The notes beneath the pieces were generated by a model. The model was not told where the DNA came from, did not search any database, and saw only the letters and a list, made by a program, of their open reading frames with translations. 27,047 bases of DNA from a virus. The position numbers and the translations under genes are program-made. Location of the stretch: IMG/VR virus record IMGVR_UViG_3300011995_000081, positions 1 to 27,047 of that record. The stretch is one strand, 5' to 3'. Positions within the stretch are counted from its first letter, which is position 1. Each line of letters begins with the position of its first letter. Below are positions 1-7,222 of the stretch, one piece after another.

Positions 1-211
1 CCCAGGATGCAGATACTGCAAAAGAGCTACTCAATGCATAAGAAGAAGATACTGCTACAGAAGCACTAATAGACGAAGTTACTTGCGGTAATGAATTCGC
101 AAGATTAGTGATTGATAGCTTTGAAGTAGTAGTTGAAGCTACTACAGGAAGTACATCGGTTCCGGTAACGGAAGTGACTGCAGGAAGTTGTGATATTTTT
201 ACGTTTGCCAT
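1..211 (-). CDS. Tail-fibre-like virion protein, N-terminus only (runs off left edge)
   Basis: Only the first 70 codons are inside the window; the gene continues past base 1. The ATG is at 211-209. The protein begins MANVKISQLPAVTSVTGTDV, followed by LPVV. This opening (a short helper motif, then a 'gtDvlPvv' turn, then a Ser/Thr-rich stretch) is common at the N-terminus of phage tail-fibre and adhesin proteins, where it docks on the baseplate. From about residue 45 the chain turns into near-repeats of the type SSSYAL / SSSFAVSAS, as in trimeric fibre shafts of phages that infect Bacteroidota. The last gene in the transcript order here, it sits 14 bases after the stop of the 95-aa gene, with a TATAAATA octamer just upstream. 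Family assignment rests on pattern recognition of this N-terminus. The receptor-binding part is not visible. Confidence 0.7.
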   Translation of the reverse strand, partial: MANVKISQLPAVTSVTGTDVLPVVASTTTSKLSITNLANSLPQVTSSISASVAVSSSYALSSSFAVSASW

Positions 212-222
212 TTGCTAGCTAT

Positions 223-230
223 TATTTATA
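223..230 (-). promoter_or_regulatory. T4-late-promoter-like octamer TATAAATA
   Basis: On the minus strand the sequence is TATAAATA, the exact T4 late -10 consensus, 11 bases before the ATG of the fibre-like gene. It contains the TAA stop of the upstream 95-aa gene (228-226). If it is used, the leader would be only a few bases long. No -35 element is expected for this class. Function is inferred from the consensus alone. Confidence 0.4.
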
Positions 231-513
231 TTATTTCTTGTGTAGTTATGAGATTATTATTATCTTCGGTCATTAAGAAATCATCATTTTCTGTAACCAT
301 ATAAATTGTTAATTCAACCGGATCTGGAGTTCCAGCAACTGCTCCTGTTTCTTCATACCGAATATAATCATCGAAACCAGTTCCCGGAGATATAGTTGGC
401 GGGAATCGTACATTACGTGCTTTTGCAACACTGTCTTGGTAGGGAGCAGGTTTATTTCCGTTAGGAGTATTTATTTTTAACCTACTTTTTCTGAATAAAT
501 CAAGAAGACTCAT
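226..513 (-). CDS. Small predicted virion protein, 95 aa, unknown function
   Basis: I do not recognise a named family. The protein starts MSLLDLFRKSRLKINTPNGN and is basic over its first 40 residues, then has a Pro/Gly-rich stretch (FPPTISPGTGFDDY). It ends in an acidic, Asn-rich tail with a repeated pattern (TENDDFLMTEDNNNLITTQ). Short 'ltEdgn.Lit' repeats of this kind occur in phage tail and fibre proteins, which suggests a structural role. It lies between a glycosyltransferase (33 bases upstream) and the fibre-like gene (14 bases downstream), again pointing to tail or adsorption functions. The ATG at 513 has no Shine-Dalgarno sequence; a CTATTTAT motif ends four bases before it. There is no signal peptide, membrane segment or cysteine. 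Confidence 0.65.
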   Translation of the reverse strand: MSLLDLFRKSRLKINTPNGNKPAPYQDSVAKARNVRFPPTISPGTGFDDYIRYEETGAVAGTPDPVELTIYMVTENDDFLMTEDNNNLITTQEII

Positions 514-517
514 GTTA

Positions 518-525
518 ATAAATAG
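518..525 (-). promoter_or_regulatory. CTATTTAT intergenic motif (candidate late promoter)
   Basis: The minus strand reads CTATTTAT, the octamer found ahead of many genes here (see 3315, 8521, 19650, 24803, 24836). It ends four bases before the ATG at 513. If it acts as a -10 element the transcript would start at or inside the start codon, so it may instead be a processing or translation signal. Confidence 0.35.
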
Positions 526-545
526 TAGAAGACTCTAGTCCATAC

Positions 546-1145
546 TTACTTAGCCCATGTTCTCTTATTGTAATGATATGCTATACTAGAGCTAGGATCA
601 TCATAAATCTGAGTACTATCGAAATAGCCTACTTTTTTCTGTTTTAAACACCATTCCGTGAGTGCTCGTACCCCAAAAGGTTCAGATTCGTCTCCTTTTG
701 AGTCGGTTCTAGTAAGGCAGTATTCTATATAAGATTTCGTGAACCCTGGTTTAGCAACAATTACATAATCGTCTTTTAGATATATCTTTTCAGCAGAACT
801 ATAAGAGTATAGACTATTCCTTCTAGTAAACACTAAATTATAATCTTCAAACAGACTATAGACAGTGTCAAAGCCTTTTTTCCACTCTATATCAAAATCA
901 CAGCAAATACCTCCTTCCTTATTTAAAATTAGATATCTGCTTAACTGTAATTTATGAAATATGGAAGATCTAGAAAATAATTCTTCAAACTCCTCTAAAA
1001 AAGGTAGAATTCTTTCTTCTGTCCAAATATTGAAATTATAGCTCGGATTAAGTTCCTGAGTCTTTTCAAAATTTGACTTGAAATCATCAGGTAACTTATT
1101 ACCCCCTACCCAGATATAATGTACTTGGTTTTTATACAACTTCAC
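546..1145 (-). CDS. OCH1-type / sugar-binding-DXD glycosyltransferase
   Basis: About 199 aa. The protein opens with a Rossmann-like strand NQVHYIWVGG, then a region ending in the pattern FHKLQLSRYLILNKEGG and CCDFDIEW. A helix with S/D-R-Y followed by GG.Y.D.D is the signature of the 'glycosyltransferase sugar-binding region containing DXD' family (OCH1-like, GT32), and the DFD supplies the metal-binding aspartates for a nucleotide-sugar donor. It is shorter than most family members, with a brief C-terminal part. I chose the GTG at 1145 because AGGAGG at 1156-1151 lies five bases upstream; an earlier in-frame GTG at 1160 would add five residues (MQEEL). The gene overlaps the end of the ribonucleotide reductase by 14 bases. 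Acceptor unknown; a virion or host surface glycan is plausible from the fibre genes next door. Confidence 0.78.
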   Translation of the reverse strand: MKLYKNQVHYIWVGGNKLPDDFKSNFEKTQELNPSYNFNIWTEERILPFLEEFEELFSRSSIFHKLQLSRYLILNKEGGICCDFDIEWKKGFDTVYSLFEDYNLVFTRRNSLYSYSSAEKIYLKDDYVIVAKPGFTKSYIEYCLTRTDSKGDESEPFGVRALTEWCLKQKKVGYFDSTQIYDDPSSSIAYHYNKRTWAK

Positions 1146-2988
1146 AAGCTCCTCCTGCACAAGCTACTTCTCCCATCAGGTTAGTCATATCAGCAAACTC
1201 AACTACCTTAGATAAGTCTATATTATGGAGACTTTTCATAAGTTCTTCATACTGCTCTTTAGTACAGTCTTCGAAAGGAGCTTGCTTGTAGGTATGTTCT
1301 GAAAACGGAAGTACAGAAAGTCCATTATAAAATTTACGGTTCTCCCACATCCATTTACCTACCTCTTCCCACTCTTCTTCTTTGATAGAAACAGTTGCAG
1401 ATATGTTGTGAGTATTTTGACCGGTTCTATGTCCTGGTTTAATCCAATTTTGATAGAAGAATTTAACCCTGCCGAGTAGGTCTAATGCAGATTCGTGACG
1501 AAGGATAGATCCTTCTGGTGCTTTTTGCGGTACAGAAATTACAGCTGTGTCGTGGGGACGGAAATACTCGTCTTCAACAAGTTCAGGATGGTTGACAGCT
1601 AGGTACGTATAAATCGCTTCATTCTTACCTACTCTTATTCTACGAATGTAATAGTCGTTATGCCATGCGTGAATACCACTTGAAGTACCTAAAGTAAGAG
1701 ATGAAGTACCTGAAGGTTTAATCGTAGTACATCTTGCTGCTGCATTAATACCAATTAACTTAGCTACACGTGTATTCTCCTCTTTTACGATTTCGGCAGC
1801 TTGCTTAAGGTCTAATTTTTGTGCAACACCTGACCCGATACCGGTCATACCTACACCAATTAAAGCATCTTTCTCAGTAGTACGCTGCCATACCGGTCTC
1901 AAATAATGGAAGTTAGTATAAGAAGCTTGTAACGTACCAATAAATGCTGCAGCTTTAACGCGTGCATTTAAATCTGCTTGATCTACAACGTCTGATACGT
2001 TTACTTCACATAGATTACAGAATTGATAAGGGCGCAATGCGATTTCACAGCATGGATTGGTTCCCCAGTCTTTATCGTTGTTAAAATAGATACCTGGTTC
2101 ACCAGCACCTGATGCCTTAATCTTATCCCACAAATTCATAAAAAACTCTTCGTCGGCTTTACTACGTAGTAATACAGCGGAGTTATTAGCACGACCTCTT
2201 TGAGGGTTTAGCTCCCACCATGCACCAGACTTAGCTGCAATCATATCTTCATCGTCGGCACTGAATAAACTAATAAGAGCTGCTCTACGGATACCTCCTG
2301 TTAATACTGCATCAGCAATATGACAGATCATATCGTGCACCTCAATAGAGGTTAACTTATCATTATTTTGCTTACTATCTAAAATACCTTGTAATTTCAA
2401 TAAACACTCTTTAAGAGGTTGAGGGCCGGGTGCTTTACCTCCTGAAGTAATTAATTGTGCACCTTTTGGTCTAATATCTGAAAAATCAAATACTGGGGTA
2501 GATCCTCCTTCAAAGTATGCTCGTACTAATACTTTTACAGCATCAGCCCATCCTTCAATACTATCACCAATAAGAAAACGACGATGTTTTTTCGAATCTG
2601 GCTTTCTTATCTCAGGTAGTTTCTCTACGTGATGCTTTTGTACTGAATAACCTACACCTGTACCTCCTAGTAATAAAAACATTGTTTCTCCAAAAGCTCT
2701 CCAATCGTCAATAGGTAAATAAGCACAGTTATAGATACGATTAGGACTGATTTCAATAGGTTTACCTGCAAACTGCATAGAGCGCATTGATGGTAAAGCT
2801 TTTTTAGCATAAACATAATCGTAAGCATTCTCAATTTCCTCCTTAAGGTTAGGAAACTTTTTTAAGTGCATCTCTTTATTTCTATCTACTAACTCCTCCC
2901 AAGACTCTCTTCTGTTAACTAGAGAATTAAATTTAGCATACTTCATGTACACTGTAATGTCACTTAGAATACTTTGCGAAATGTCCAT
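1132..2988 (-). CDS. nrdJ: Adenosylcobalamin-dependent (class II) ribonucleotide reductase
   Basis: 618 aa. It reduces ribonucleotides to deoxyribonucleotides for phage DNA synthesis. Spacing of the key residues fits the monomeric class II enzyme of the Lactobacillus leichmannii type. C88 (RIYNCAYLP) and C324 would form the substrate-reducing pair, C313 in NPCCEI the thiyl-radical site with E315 two residues on, and C610/C615 the C-terminal electron relay pair (CAGGAC). C313 to C324 is 11 residues and C610 to C615 is five, both as in that enzyme. TTIKPSGTSSLTLGTSSGIH (421-440) is the conserved barrel segment. The chain is about 120 residues shorter than the 739-aa reference, mostly between C88 and C313. 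Odd points: a second Cys (C314) where Gly is usual, and another at C327. ATG at 2988 with an A-rich, SD-free leader. No thioredoxin gene is visible nearby. Confidence 0.93.
   Translation of the reverse strand: MDISQSILSDITVYMKYAKFNSLVNRRESWEELVDRNKEMHLKKFPNLKEEIENAYDYVYAKKALPSMRSMQFAGKPIEISPNRIYNCAYLPIDDWRAFGETMFLLLGGTGVGYSVQKHHVEKLPEIRKPDSKKHRRFLIGDSIEGWADAVKVLVRAYFEGGSTPVFDFSDIRPKGAQLITSGGKAPGPQPLKECLLKLQGILDSKQNNDKLTSIEVHDMICHIADAVLTGGIRRAALISLFSADDEDMIAAKSGAWWELNPQRGRANNSAVLLRSKADEEFFMNLWDKIKASGAGEPGIYFNNDKDWGTNPCCEIALRPYQFCNLCEVNVSDVVDQADLNARVKAAAFIGTLQASYTNFHYLRPVWQRTTEKDALIGVGMTGIGSGVAQKLDLKQAAEIVKEENTRVAKLIGINAAARCTTIKPSGTSSLTLGTSSGIHAWHNDYYIRRIRVGKNEAIYTYLAVNHPELVEDEYFRPHDTAVISVPQKAPEGSILRHESALDLLGRVKFFYQNWIKPGHRTGQNTHNISATVSIKEEEWEEVGKWMWENRKFYNGLSVLPFSEHTYKQAPFEDCTKEQYEELMKSLHNIDLSKVVEFADMTNLMGEVACAGGACEVV
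1151..1156 (-). promoter_or_regulatory. Shine-Dalgarno AGGAGG inside the reductase C-terminal codons
   Basis: The minus strand reads AGGAGG, five bases before the GTG at 1145. These six bases are also the Ala-Gly-Gly codons between the two C-terminal cysteines of the ribonucleotide reductase. Most genes in this window have no such site, so it decides the start of the glycosyltransferase only if the host ribosome uses it. Confidence 0.45.
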
Positions 2989-3075
2989 TTTCTGTTTGTT
3001 TTTTAGGTTTTAAAGATAGGTTTTTCATTCGAGATCTTACGATTCTCGTTAAGATATATAACCTACTTAGTTAAA

Positions 3076-3294
3076 TTACTGTGATAGGTTCGAATTTAGC
3101 CCTTTTTGGAACTTTTGGGCTAGATAGCTATCAGATGCTTGTGGAGGGCGGAAAGTAGGGTCAACCATATCCCTTTCGACTAAATCGTTAGTTCCATTTC
3201 TCTCCATATTAAATACAAACTGCTCATAAGTAGATTGATTCACTGGAGGAGCGAAAGGAGTTCTTTTTTCAACATATAATTCTGCTATACTCAT
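3076..3294 (-). CDS. Small hypothetical protein, 72 aa
   Basis: I do not recognise it. The product starts MSIAELYVEKRTPFAPPVNQ and is hydrophilic, with a Pro-rich segment near residue 15, a charged middle (ERNGTNDLVERDMVDP) and a Gln/Asn/Ser-rich C-terminus. No cysteine, signal peptide or membrane segment. It lies between the helicase (29 bases upstream) and the ribonucleotide reductase (87 bases downstream), so it is probably co-transcribed with replication genes. A CTATTTAT motif sits about 20 bases before its ATG and could drive it separately. The reading frame is accepted because it fills the gap cleanly in the same direction; function unknown. Confidence 0.6.
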   Translation of the reverse strand: MSIAELYVEKRTPFAPPVNQSTYEQFVFNMERNGTNDLVERDMVDPTFRPPQASDSYLAQKFQKGLNSNLSQ

Positions 3295-3314
3295 ATCTGA
3301 TAACTTTTGTAATA

Positions 3315-3322
3315 ATAAATAG
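3315..3322 (-). promoter_or_regulatory. CTATTTAT intergenic motif (candidate promoter)
   Basis: The minus strand reads AGCTATTTATTATT, with the core CTATTTAT 20 bases before the ATG at 3294 and directly after the helicase stop codon. The distance suits a -10-like element with a short leader. Confidence 0.4.
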
Positions 3323-3323
3323 C

Positions 3324-4697
3324 TTATTTCCCTAATTCAAAAAATCTTTGTTGCAAAAAATTTCTTTCTTCTGCACTGAAACTTGTAATAGGTTTACCGG
3401 GCGTTTGAGAACCTTCCTGAACAAATTCATCCTCACTCATTTCTCGGGATTCTATTTCAATATTACCATTTTCAGTATTAATTTTTACAGGATACGTCAT
3501 ACCGTCTCCGCCATAACGGTTTTTCATAATATGTGCTCTCCCTGTTCCGTTTACCTTATCTATCCTCTTCCTAGACAGTGACATTGCAAAGTCAGCAATC
3601 ATAATCTTATTATAAGATCCTGCTGCTTTATCTCCTTCAATTACATCGTCTTTTGCACCTGCTCTATTTACCTGCGATACAGTCCAAACAGGGACTTTGA
3701 GATCTCTAGCAAGTGCTTTAGTAGAAATATATACATCATCGATTTCATCCTTTCTGTCTACAGACTTTCTTTTAGATTTTAGTAAATCTACGTAGTCTAT
3801 AATAATGAGATCAGGTTTATGTCCAAGATCTTTCATTTTCTGTACGTGGCTCTCTATTGTAGATATAGATGCTTTACCCATAGAGAATTCTTTGATAATA
3901 AGCTTTCCAGGTAGTTTAGTAATAGCTTCATCTACTTGAGTTCTACTTAATCCTAAATCTTGAATCCTAATTCCTGTAAACGCTGCATCGTATCTTCTAC
4001 CTACATAAGATTCTGATAGTTCTAAAGTATAGTGAAGAACTATATGTCCTTGTGCTACAGCCATAGCACCTAGTGCAGTTAACATCCAGCTCTTACCCCC
4101 TCCTGGGTTACCGAAAATAATACCTAGATCCCCGATACCTAAACCGCCTTGCAATAGTTGATTGACATGCTCCCACGGAGTTGCAATCGGACTTCTCTCT
4201 TCTAATCTGTAACGGGTTTCAGTATCTTTCTCATATTCGTGACCGATATTTTTATCTTGACCTGCTTTTAACGCAGTATCGATAAGGTAACGGATATCAT
4301 CGTATTGTCCTTTTTCGAGCAATTCAACAGAGGACAGTAATGCCTTTTTGAGCTGTTGGTTTTTACAGAAGTTAGAAAACTCTTGCTCAACAAACTCCTG
4401 GTCTTCATTAGAAGCTTTATAAGCCTCTTTTAATTGTTCGATAACAGATACTTTTAATACCTCGTTTTCGATCTTCTTAACTTCGACCTGGAGTACATCG
4501 AGAGTACAGGTTGTATGATACTTATAGTAATACTTTAAAATCTCTTCTACAATCCATTTATGTGCTGGATTATCGAAATAATCTTCTTCGAGTATATCGT
4601 ATATGCTCTGTAAAAACTCTCTATGCTTAAGAAGACTTGATAAGACCTTAATCTGAAAACTTACGCCGTACTGGTTTAATTGATTCAAAACGCTCAT
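3324..4697 (-). CDS. 41: Replicative DNA helicase, DnaB/T4 gp41 type
   Basis: 457 aa, close to the 475 aa of T4 gp41. It is the hexameric 5'-3' helicase that unwinds DNA at the fork and works with a primase. Residues 1-150 are the helical N-terminal domain. The RecA-like motor follows: Walker A GNPGGGKS (196-203), the catalytic Glu in YTLELSES (E226), Walker B LIIIDYVDLL with D301, a polar sensor in WTVSQVNRAG (Q342), and HIMKNRYGG (389-397) carrying the Lys/Arg-finger residues. The C-terminus after about 420 is charged and probably flexible. ATG at 4697, 22 bases after the exonuclease stop, with no SD. No primase gene (T4 gp61) is seen in the window. Identification is firm; assigning it as the gp41 orthologue comes from the T4-like neighbours. 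Confidence 0.93.
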   Translation of the reverse strand: MSVLNQLNQYGVSFQIKVLSSLLKHREFLQSIYDILEEDYFDNPAHKWIVEEILKYYYKYHTTCTLDVLQVEVKKIENEVLKVSVIEQLKEAYKASNEDQEFVEQEFSNFCKNQQLKKALLSSVELLEKGQYDDIRYLIDTALKAGQDKNIGHEYEKDTETRYRLEERSPIATPWEHVNQLLQGGLGIGDLGIIFGNPGGGKSWMLTALGAMAVAQGHIVLHYTLELSESYVGRRYDAAFTGIRIQDLGLSRTQVDEAITKLPGKLIIKEFSMGKASISTIESHVQKMKDLGHKPDLIIIDYVDLLKSKRKSVDRKDEIDDVYISTKALARDLKVPVWTVSQVNRAGAKDDVIEGDKAAGSYNKIMIADFAMSLSRKRIDKVNGTGRAHIMKNRYGGDGMTYPVKINTENGNIEIESREMSEDEFVQEGSQTPGKPITSFSAEERNFLQQRFFELGK

Positions 4698-4719
4698 ACA
4701 ATAATGTAAGGATATTTTT

Positions 4720-5736
4720 TTATTTTTTCAACTCGAACTTAACTATTTTTGCAAATGTTTCATTTAACCATATCTGAGGATTCAATAAAGTTTTTCCTAA
4801 TTGGTCCTCTTTGTATAGATTTAAAAAGCAATTAGGATCGAAAGTATTTTTCGGATTGTTTGCAATATTCTCAAGAAGTATTTTGTCGTTGTCGGAGATA
4901 TTTGGATTTTCTAAATCCATCAACTGCTTATTAATCTCTAATTGATTTCTGAAATTGTAGATATCAACATACTTCTTATCTTTTCCTTTGCATTCGTTCA
5001 GTAGCTCCTCTACCGTGAATCGTGTATCAGTTGTTATAGCCGGGAATAATTTAATGAGCGTTTTTATTGCTATGCCTTTTACCCCAGGTACGTTATCTCC
5101 TTTATCCCCTACGACTACCTTATGAGTTAAAAAATTATGGGGCGGTATTCCGTACTCTTTTTTTACTTCTACTGGACTGTAAATTATTTTTCTAATTGGA
5201 CTGAAGACAGAAACATTTTTACTTACTAGTTGTAAGTAATCTTGATCTGTTGATAGAATAAATACTTTCTCTTCGAATTTCCCTGCTAAGAACCCGATAA
5301 CGTCATCCGCCTCTATCTTATCTACTGTTACTAAGTCAACAGGGAGACACTTGAGATATTCAATTAGACGTATGATTTGAGCAGTTATAGACTCAGACTC
5401 TTCTTCTTGGTTATCGAAGGCATCCCAGTTAGAAATTTTTGTTATATGCCTGTTAGCTTTATATTCTGGGTAGAGGTATCTTTTATTGGTTGAACCTCCT
5501 TGTCCATCAAAGACTAAAATAACTCTTGTTGGTTGCAACTGCTTTACTACAGCACCTAAGGATCTCAGAAAACCTGCTAGACCTCCGATATGTGCTCCAC
5601 TCGGATTAATATGGCCAATAGCTGTGAAACTACGGAGAAAAGTATTTAGTGAATCGACGATTAATACTCTACTATTTTTATGTAGCTCTATCGGCTCCTC
5701 TTTCTCCATCTGTTCGAACATCTTCCTGTAATCCAT
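4720..5736 (-). CDS. rnh: 5'-3' exonuclease / flap endonuclease (T4 RNase H type)
   Basis: About 338 aa. It removes RNA primers and 5' flaps during lagging-strand synthesis. The PIN-like fold and metal ligands are visible; counting from the TTG at 5754 they are VDSLNTFLRSF (D34), VFDGQGG (D83), KIEADDVIGF (E148, D150, D151), LSTDQDYLQL (D170, D172) and GDKGDNVPGVKG (216-227), the helix-3-turn-helix DNA-binding motif. The set of acidic residues is complete, so it should be active. The C-terminal third (after about 240) is less typical. The start is uncertain: I prefer the ATG at 5736; TTG at 5754 and ATG at 5721 are also in frame and none has a good SD. With the ATG it overlaps the DenV-like gene by 59 bases in another frame, which suggests translational coupling. 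Confidence 0.88.
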   Translation of the reverse strand: MDYRKMFEQMEKEEPIELHKNSRVLIVDSLNTFLRSFTAIGHINPSGAHIGGLAGFLRSLGAVVKQLQPTRVILVFDGQGGSTNKRYLYPEYKANRHITKISNWDAFDNQEEESESITAQIIRLIEYLKCLPVDLVTVDKIEADDVIGFLAGKFEEKVFILSTDQDYLQLVSKNVSVFSPIRKIIYSPVEVKKEYGIPPHNFLTHKVVVGDKGDNVPGVKGIAIKTLIKLFPAITTDTRFTVEELLNECKGKDKKYVDIYNFRNQLEINKQLMDLENPNISDNDKILLENIANNPKNTFDPNCFLNLYKEDQLGKTLLNPQIWLNETFAKIVKFELKK

Positions 5737-6115
5737 TCTTTTTTTGTTTAGCAATTGGATTAGCTAGTCTATCAGCTATCCTCTCGCGGATTATTCGAAC
5801 GTCATTCTCTGTTGGAGTATATCCGTTCATTAATTCTGCAGGTATACTATCCCAGGACAGAAGGTAATTTTGAACATTAAATCCTCTTGCAATACACTCG
5901 TTGTAGAGATCAATATACCGCTCTTTTAAATATCCTAGCTTGTCATAAAAAAACGATACATGACCTTTACCGAGTGAAAATTGGGTAGGTATATTGTTGA
6001 GATTACACCTACCTCTAGCTACTACGTTTGGGATACGTTTTAGCTCTCTATGTTCAGCAATTAAATGCTTATTGCTAAGTTCCTTAGGTGGGATACCTAC
6101 ATTGATTCTAGTCAC
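5678..6115 (-). CDS. denV: Pyrimidine-dimer DNA glycosylase (T4 endonuclease V type)
   Basis: 145 aa, against 138 in T4. This enzyme finds UV-induced cyclobutane pyrimidine dimers, cuts the 5' glycosyl bond and nicks the abasic site. The N-terminus MTRINVGIPPKELSNKHLIA closely follows T4 (MTRINLTL...HLMAEYREL). After removal of Met, Thr2 gives the catalytic amine. R23 and E24 match T4 Arg22 and catalytic Glu23, and R27 matches Arg26 (one residue inserted). The block GKGHVSFFYDKLGYLKERYI (69-88) matches the T4 GAGHVTFFYDKL region. The aromatic WYKYYGK tail that contacts the dimer in T4 is missing; the C-terminus is instead polar, and its codons overlap the exonuclease gene. The start is GTG at 6115 with only a weak upstream AAGG. 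Its role would be repair of UV damage to phage DNA, suggesting a sunlit habitat (inference). Confidence 0.9.
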   Translation of the reverse strand: MTRINVGIPPKELSNKHLIAEHRELKRIPNVVARGRCNLNNIPTQFSLGKGHVSFFYDKLGYLKERYIDLYNECIARGFNVQNYLLSWDSIPAELMNGYTPTENDVRIIRERIADRLANPIAKQKKNGLQEDVRTDGERGADRAT

Positions 6116-6139
6116 AACCTTAATTTACATTAAAATAAG

Positions 6140-7216
6140 CTATTCTTCAGTAGGATCAAACACGTCTTTATTATCTTCATCAGTTTCGATCACTACATCG
6201 AAATCAGTAGATCCAAGAGTCTTTAACCAGTCTTTAGAATATTGCTTCTTATAGGCATCGATTGCCTGCTTAGTATCGTCGATGAATCCGTGGGCAGTCA
6301 TAATAACCCTGCCGGTAGATGTTACGTCATTAACGTGATTCTTATCACAACTAACTTTGGTACGCTTAGCGAACTCTACATCCTTGCCGTTCTTGGTTGC
6401 CTTAATCTTATTAGTTCCGGAATTGGTTACATTACCAAAAGTAATAATCAAAGAAGCATCAAAATACATCGTATCGCCGCCTTTGTTTTTCATCTTGGGC
6501 TGGGCCATAATATTCTCTGCTTTAGCAACCCAGATTTTATTTACTGCAAGCATAGTGTTTGTATAAGGTTGACTTTGCTTACGGGAAAGAACAATCTTCT
6601 GGTTAATAAAGTTACCGAATTGTTGGGACATAGCACCTGCATTCCACTCGTTATTGTTCTTGTTAGACTCTACGGATAATCTAGATGGAATCGATCCTAC
6701 AGAATCCCAAAGGAATAATAAGTCGTAAGGTAAATTACCTCTTTTCTGTTCGTCTAAAAGATCGGCAATAAATGCAGCTACATCTTCAATAGTATTTAAT
6801 CTTTCTCTATCTACGTAGATAAAAAATCCTTTGTAGTCCGCTACCTCTCCTTCATCGTTAGGTACATTTTGAAAATCTAATCCCATCTGCCGGGCATGTT
6901 CCCAATTCCATTTCATCTCAGTAATGATGAATACAGGTAAGATACCTACCTTCTGTGCACTTACTGCAGCCTCAAGAAGAGCGGTAGTCTTACCTGTATC
7001 GGAATGTCCTCGTAGTAATGTTATATGTCCGACTGGAATACCGGGTATAGATAAGCAGTCTTGAAAAGCCTTAGATAAGGGTATCCAAGTTTGCTCTTTC
7101 ATTTTAATCGACGTACTAGATAGATTCTTAGAGGCAATAAACTTATCTAGGTTAAAAGTACCCTTGACGGCACCCGCTATACTTTCGTTTAGCGAAGCCC
7201 TTGTTGATTTAGCCAT
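6140..7216 (-). CDS. uvsX: RecA-like recombinase UvsX
   Basis: 358 aa; T4 UvsX is 391 aa. It forms filaments on single-stranded DNA and catalyses strand exchange in recombination-dependent replication. Walker A is GHSDTGKTT (70-78), the catalytic Glu sits in IITEMKWNW (E100), and Walker B is LLFLWDSVGSIPS (167-177, D171). The L1/L2 DNA-binding region follows at about 185-240 (NEWNAGAMSQQFGNF and the segment after it). The C-terminus is acidic (ETDEDNKDVFDPTEE), as in RecA/UvsX proteins, where it tempers DNA binding. Six bases separate it from the SSB stop upstream, and a short gap leads to DenV, so these form one operon with gp32, its usual partner. UvsY, the T4 loader, is not seen. Could be called RecA, but context favours UvsX. 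Confidence 0.92.
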   Translation of the reverse strand: MAKSTRASLNESIAGAVKGTFNLDKFIASKNLSSTSIKMKEQTWIPLSKAFQDCLSIPGIPVGHITLLRGHSDTGKTTALLEAAVSAQKVGILPVFIITEMKWNWEHARQMGLDFQNVPNDEGEVADYKGFFIYVDRERLNTIEDVAAFIADLLDEQKRGNLPYDLLFLWDSVGSIPSRLSVESNKNNNEWNAGAMSQQFGNFINQKIVLSRKQSQPYTNTMLAVNKIWVAKAENIMAQPKMKNKGGDTMYFDASLIITFGNVTNSGTNKIKATKNGKDVEFAKRTKVSCDKNHVNDVTSTGRVIMTAHGFIDDTKQAIDAYKKQYSKDWLKTLGSTDFDVVIETDEDNKDVFDPTEE

Positions 7217-7222
7217 AAACTA

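Noticed and set aside
41-219. Open frame on the + strand (starts near EEDTATEALIDEV) after an in-frame TAA
   Set aside because: It has no start codon, and the minus strand of the same bases gives a clear fibre-like N-terminus with an ATG.
3034-3056. Weak inverted repeat CGAGA...TCTCG upstream of nrdJ
   Set aside because: Arms of five bases with a nine-base loop and no T run; not convincing as terminator or operator.
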